NCBI GenBank assembly: GCA_965261255.1
Contig: CBDHCQ010000004.1
Coordinates: 1,922,001 to 1,986,000 of the forward strand
Direction: 5' to 3'
Origin: Bin80 sp965261255
Lineage (GTDB): Bacteria > Bacteroidota > Rhodothermia > Rhodothermales > Bin80
Length of the DNA stretch: 64,000 nt
Shown: positions 63,141-64,000 of the stretch, piece by piece
Layout: each line of letters starts with the position of its first letter
Numbering within the stretch: the stretch's first letter is position 1
Notes under the pieces: model-generated
Databases searched by the model: none
Seen by the model: the letters and a program-made list of their open reading frames with translations, nothing else
What the model was told of the DNA's origin: nothing
Position numbers and translations under genes: made by a program

Positions 63141-64000
63141 ATGATTCCGGCTATTGTGGGACGCGAAATCCGCGCAACGATTGAGGATTTCCTGCGGACG
63201 AGCTATAGAAATTCCACCCCCTCCCTTGCACGGGCCGTTGATGAGTTCATTGAACACGGAGAAGCCTTCAAAGGCACCTTCCTGTCTTTCCAGCTCCCCT
63301 TCAAGATAGGCACAAGCAATGGCGACCACTTCCCCGAAATACCCCTGGGTTTCCCACCATATCTGCATCAGGAGCGTGCATTTCAGCGCCTGTCCGCCAA
63401 CCCGCCAAAGCCAACTATTGTAGCCACTGGTACGGGCTCAGGCAAAACTGAGTCGTTCCTGTTACCCATTCTGGATTATTGCCGCCAAGCTGCCGGACAG
63501 ACTGGAATTAAGGCGGTCCTCATCTATCCGATGAATGCACTGGCTACAGACCAGGCAAAGCGGATCGCAAAGATCATCTATAAGAACCCAAGCCTTAAGG
63601 ATAATGTCACCGCCGGCCTCTATATCGGTGGAATCGGCGCGGCTTCTCAACGCCAGATGACCGAGTCCGGTATTATCTCCAATAGATACGCGTTGCGTGA
63701 ATCACCACCGGATCTGCTCTTGACAAACTACAAGATGCTGGATTATCTCATGATCCGGCCGAGTGATAAGGGGCTTTGGCAGAAAAACCGCCCCGGTACA
63801 TTACGCTATGTTGTGGTGGATGAACTCCACACCTTTGATGGTGCCCAGGGTACTGATCTAGCTTGTCTGTTGCGGCGCCTAAAAGCACGGCTCAAGTCTA
63901 CCGACCTGTGCCCGATCGGAACATCAGCCACACTTGGTGGAGGATCAAGCGATAGGCTGCGGACTTACGCTCAGACCATCTTTGATGCTGAGTTTGATGA
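63141..64000 (+). CDS. Large DEAD/DEAH helicase of a defence system (5' part only)
   Basis: The frame is open from the ATG at 63141 to the window end (286 codons). Motif I is ATGTGSGKTE (95-104), Ia IYPMNALATDQAKR, motif II DELH (227-230) and motif III SAT (262-264). The opening FPPYLHQERAFQRL (Q motif) and TNYKMLDYLMIRP are characteristic of the very large helicases that usually carry a C-terminal DUF1998 domain and occur in DISARM-related, Druantia-like and similar systems. The C-terminal part is outside the window, so DUF1998 is a prediction. It is on the methylase strand but separated from it by the minus-strand conjugation/two-component block. Confidence 0.85.
   Translation, partial: MIPAIVGREIRATIEDFLRTSYRNSTPSLARAVDEFIEHGEAFKGTFLSFQLPFKIGTSNGDHFPEIPLGFPPYLHQERAFQRLSANPPKPTIVATGTGSGKTESFLLPILDYCRQAAGQTGIKAVLIYPMNALATDQAKRIAKIIYKNPSLKDNVTAGLYIGGIGAASQRQMTESGIISNRYALRESPPDLLLTNYKMLDYLMIRPSDKGLWQKNRPGTLRYVVVDELHTFDGAQGTDLACLLRRLKARLKSTDLCPIGTSATLGGGSSDRLRTYAQTIFDAEFD

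Noticed and set aside
1..64000. CRISPR array or intact insertion sequence
   Set aside because: No regularly spaced repeats and no transposase or integrase-like protein were seen in any frame; the only regular DNA repeat array is the in-gene LRR region.

Overview
This window looks like part of a marine-type Bacteroidota/Rhodothermota (Rhodothermia- or Balneolia-like) chromosome. The evidence is a subtilase with a 'NYPNPF' type IX secretion (Por) sorting tail, a DUF5916 outer-membrane-type protein, several 6-bladed beta-propeller lipoproteins, an M16 peptidase, and the cytochrome-like DUF1549/DUF1553 plus DUF1501 pair. No rRNA, tRNA or marker gene is present, so the placement is an inference. 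I see no CRISPR array and no intact insertion sequence.

From 1 to about 34.5 kb the window holds ordinary housekeeping and accessory genes. They are: a Cu(+)-type P-ATPase with a DUF2231 membrane partner; small SRPBCC/AHSA1 and VOC proteins; a Cys/Met PLP enzyme; a LexA-like repressor; an FRG-domain gene with a small partner; M16 and S8 exported proteases, the latter with plant-type leucine-rich repeats; a beta-propeller lipoprotein; DUF5916; an ankyrin protein; Lhr helicase with a PA0069-type radical SAM protein; a LarA-type racemase with all four catalytic-site residues at the family positions; and an SGNH hydrolase. Gene relics lie between them: a VOC pseudogene, a beta-propeller gene with an in-frame TAG, and a 76-bp decayed copy of the ankyrin gene 3' end.

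From about 34.5 to 43 kb there is a decayed minimal nucleotidyltransferase relic followed by an AT-richer DUF3644 HEPN gene carrying an RNEIEH motif. After these come a secreted sialidase and the DUF1553/DUF1501 pair.

From about 43 kb to the end of the window there is a defence-like island on the + strand. It begins with a two-gene operon in which a TauD/TfdA-like Fe(II)/2-oxoglutarate dioxygenase is translationally coupled (ATGA) to a HEPN (RNSEIH) plus zinc-ribbon protein. It continues with a SNF2 helicase, a membrane protein coupled (ATGA) to a 334-residue protein of unknown function, a 197-residue orphan, a 1544-residue Eco57I/PglX-like adenine methylase, and after a gap the start of a large DEAD helicase that runs off the window. 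A decayed copy of the first ~22 codons of the methylase lies 2 bp after the SNF2 stop codon. This indicates that helicase and methylase were once adjacent and that the ~5.2 kb between them was inserted. A minus-strand block at 58.1-62.6 kb (TrbB ATPase, TraF-like peptidase, response regulator, histidine kinase, beta-propeller gene with a nonsense codon) separates the methylase from the last helicase. The overall gene set resembles DISARM/BREX-type methylase-helicase defence, but it does not match a canonical set that I can name.
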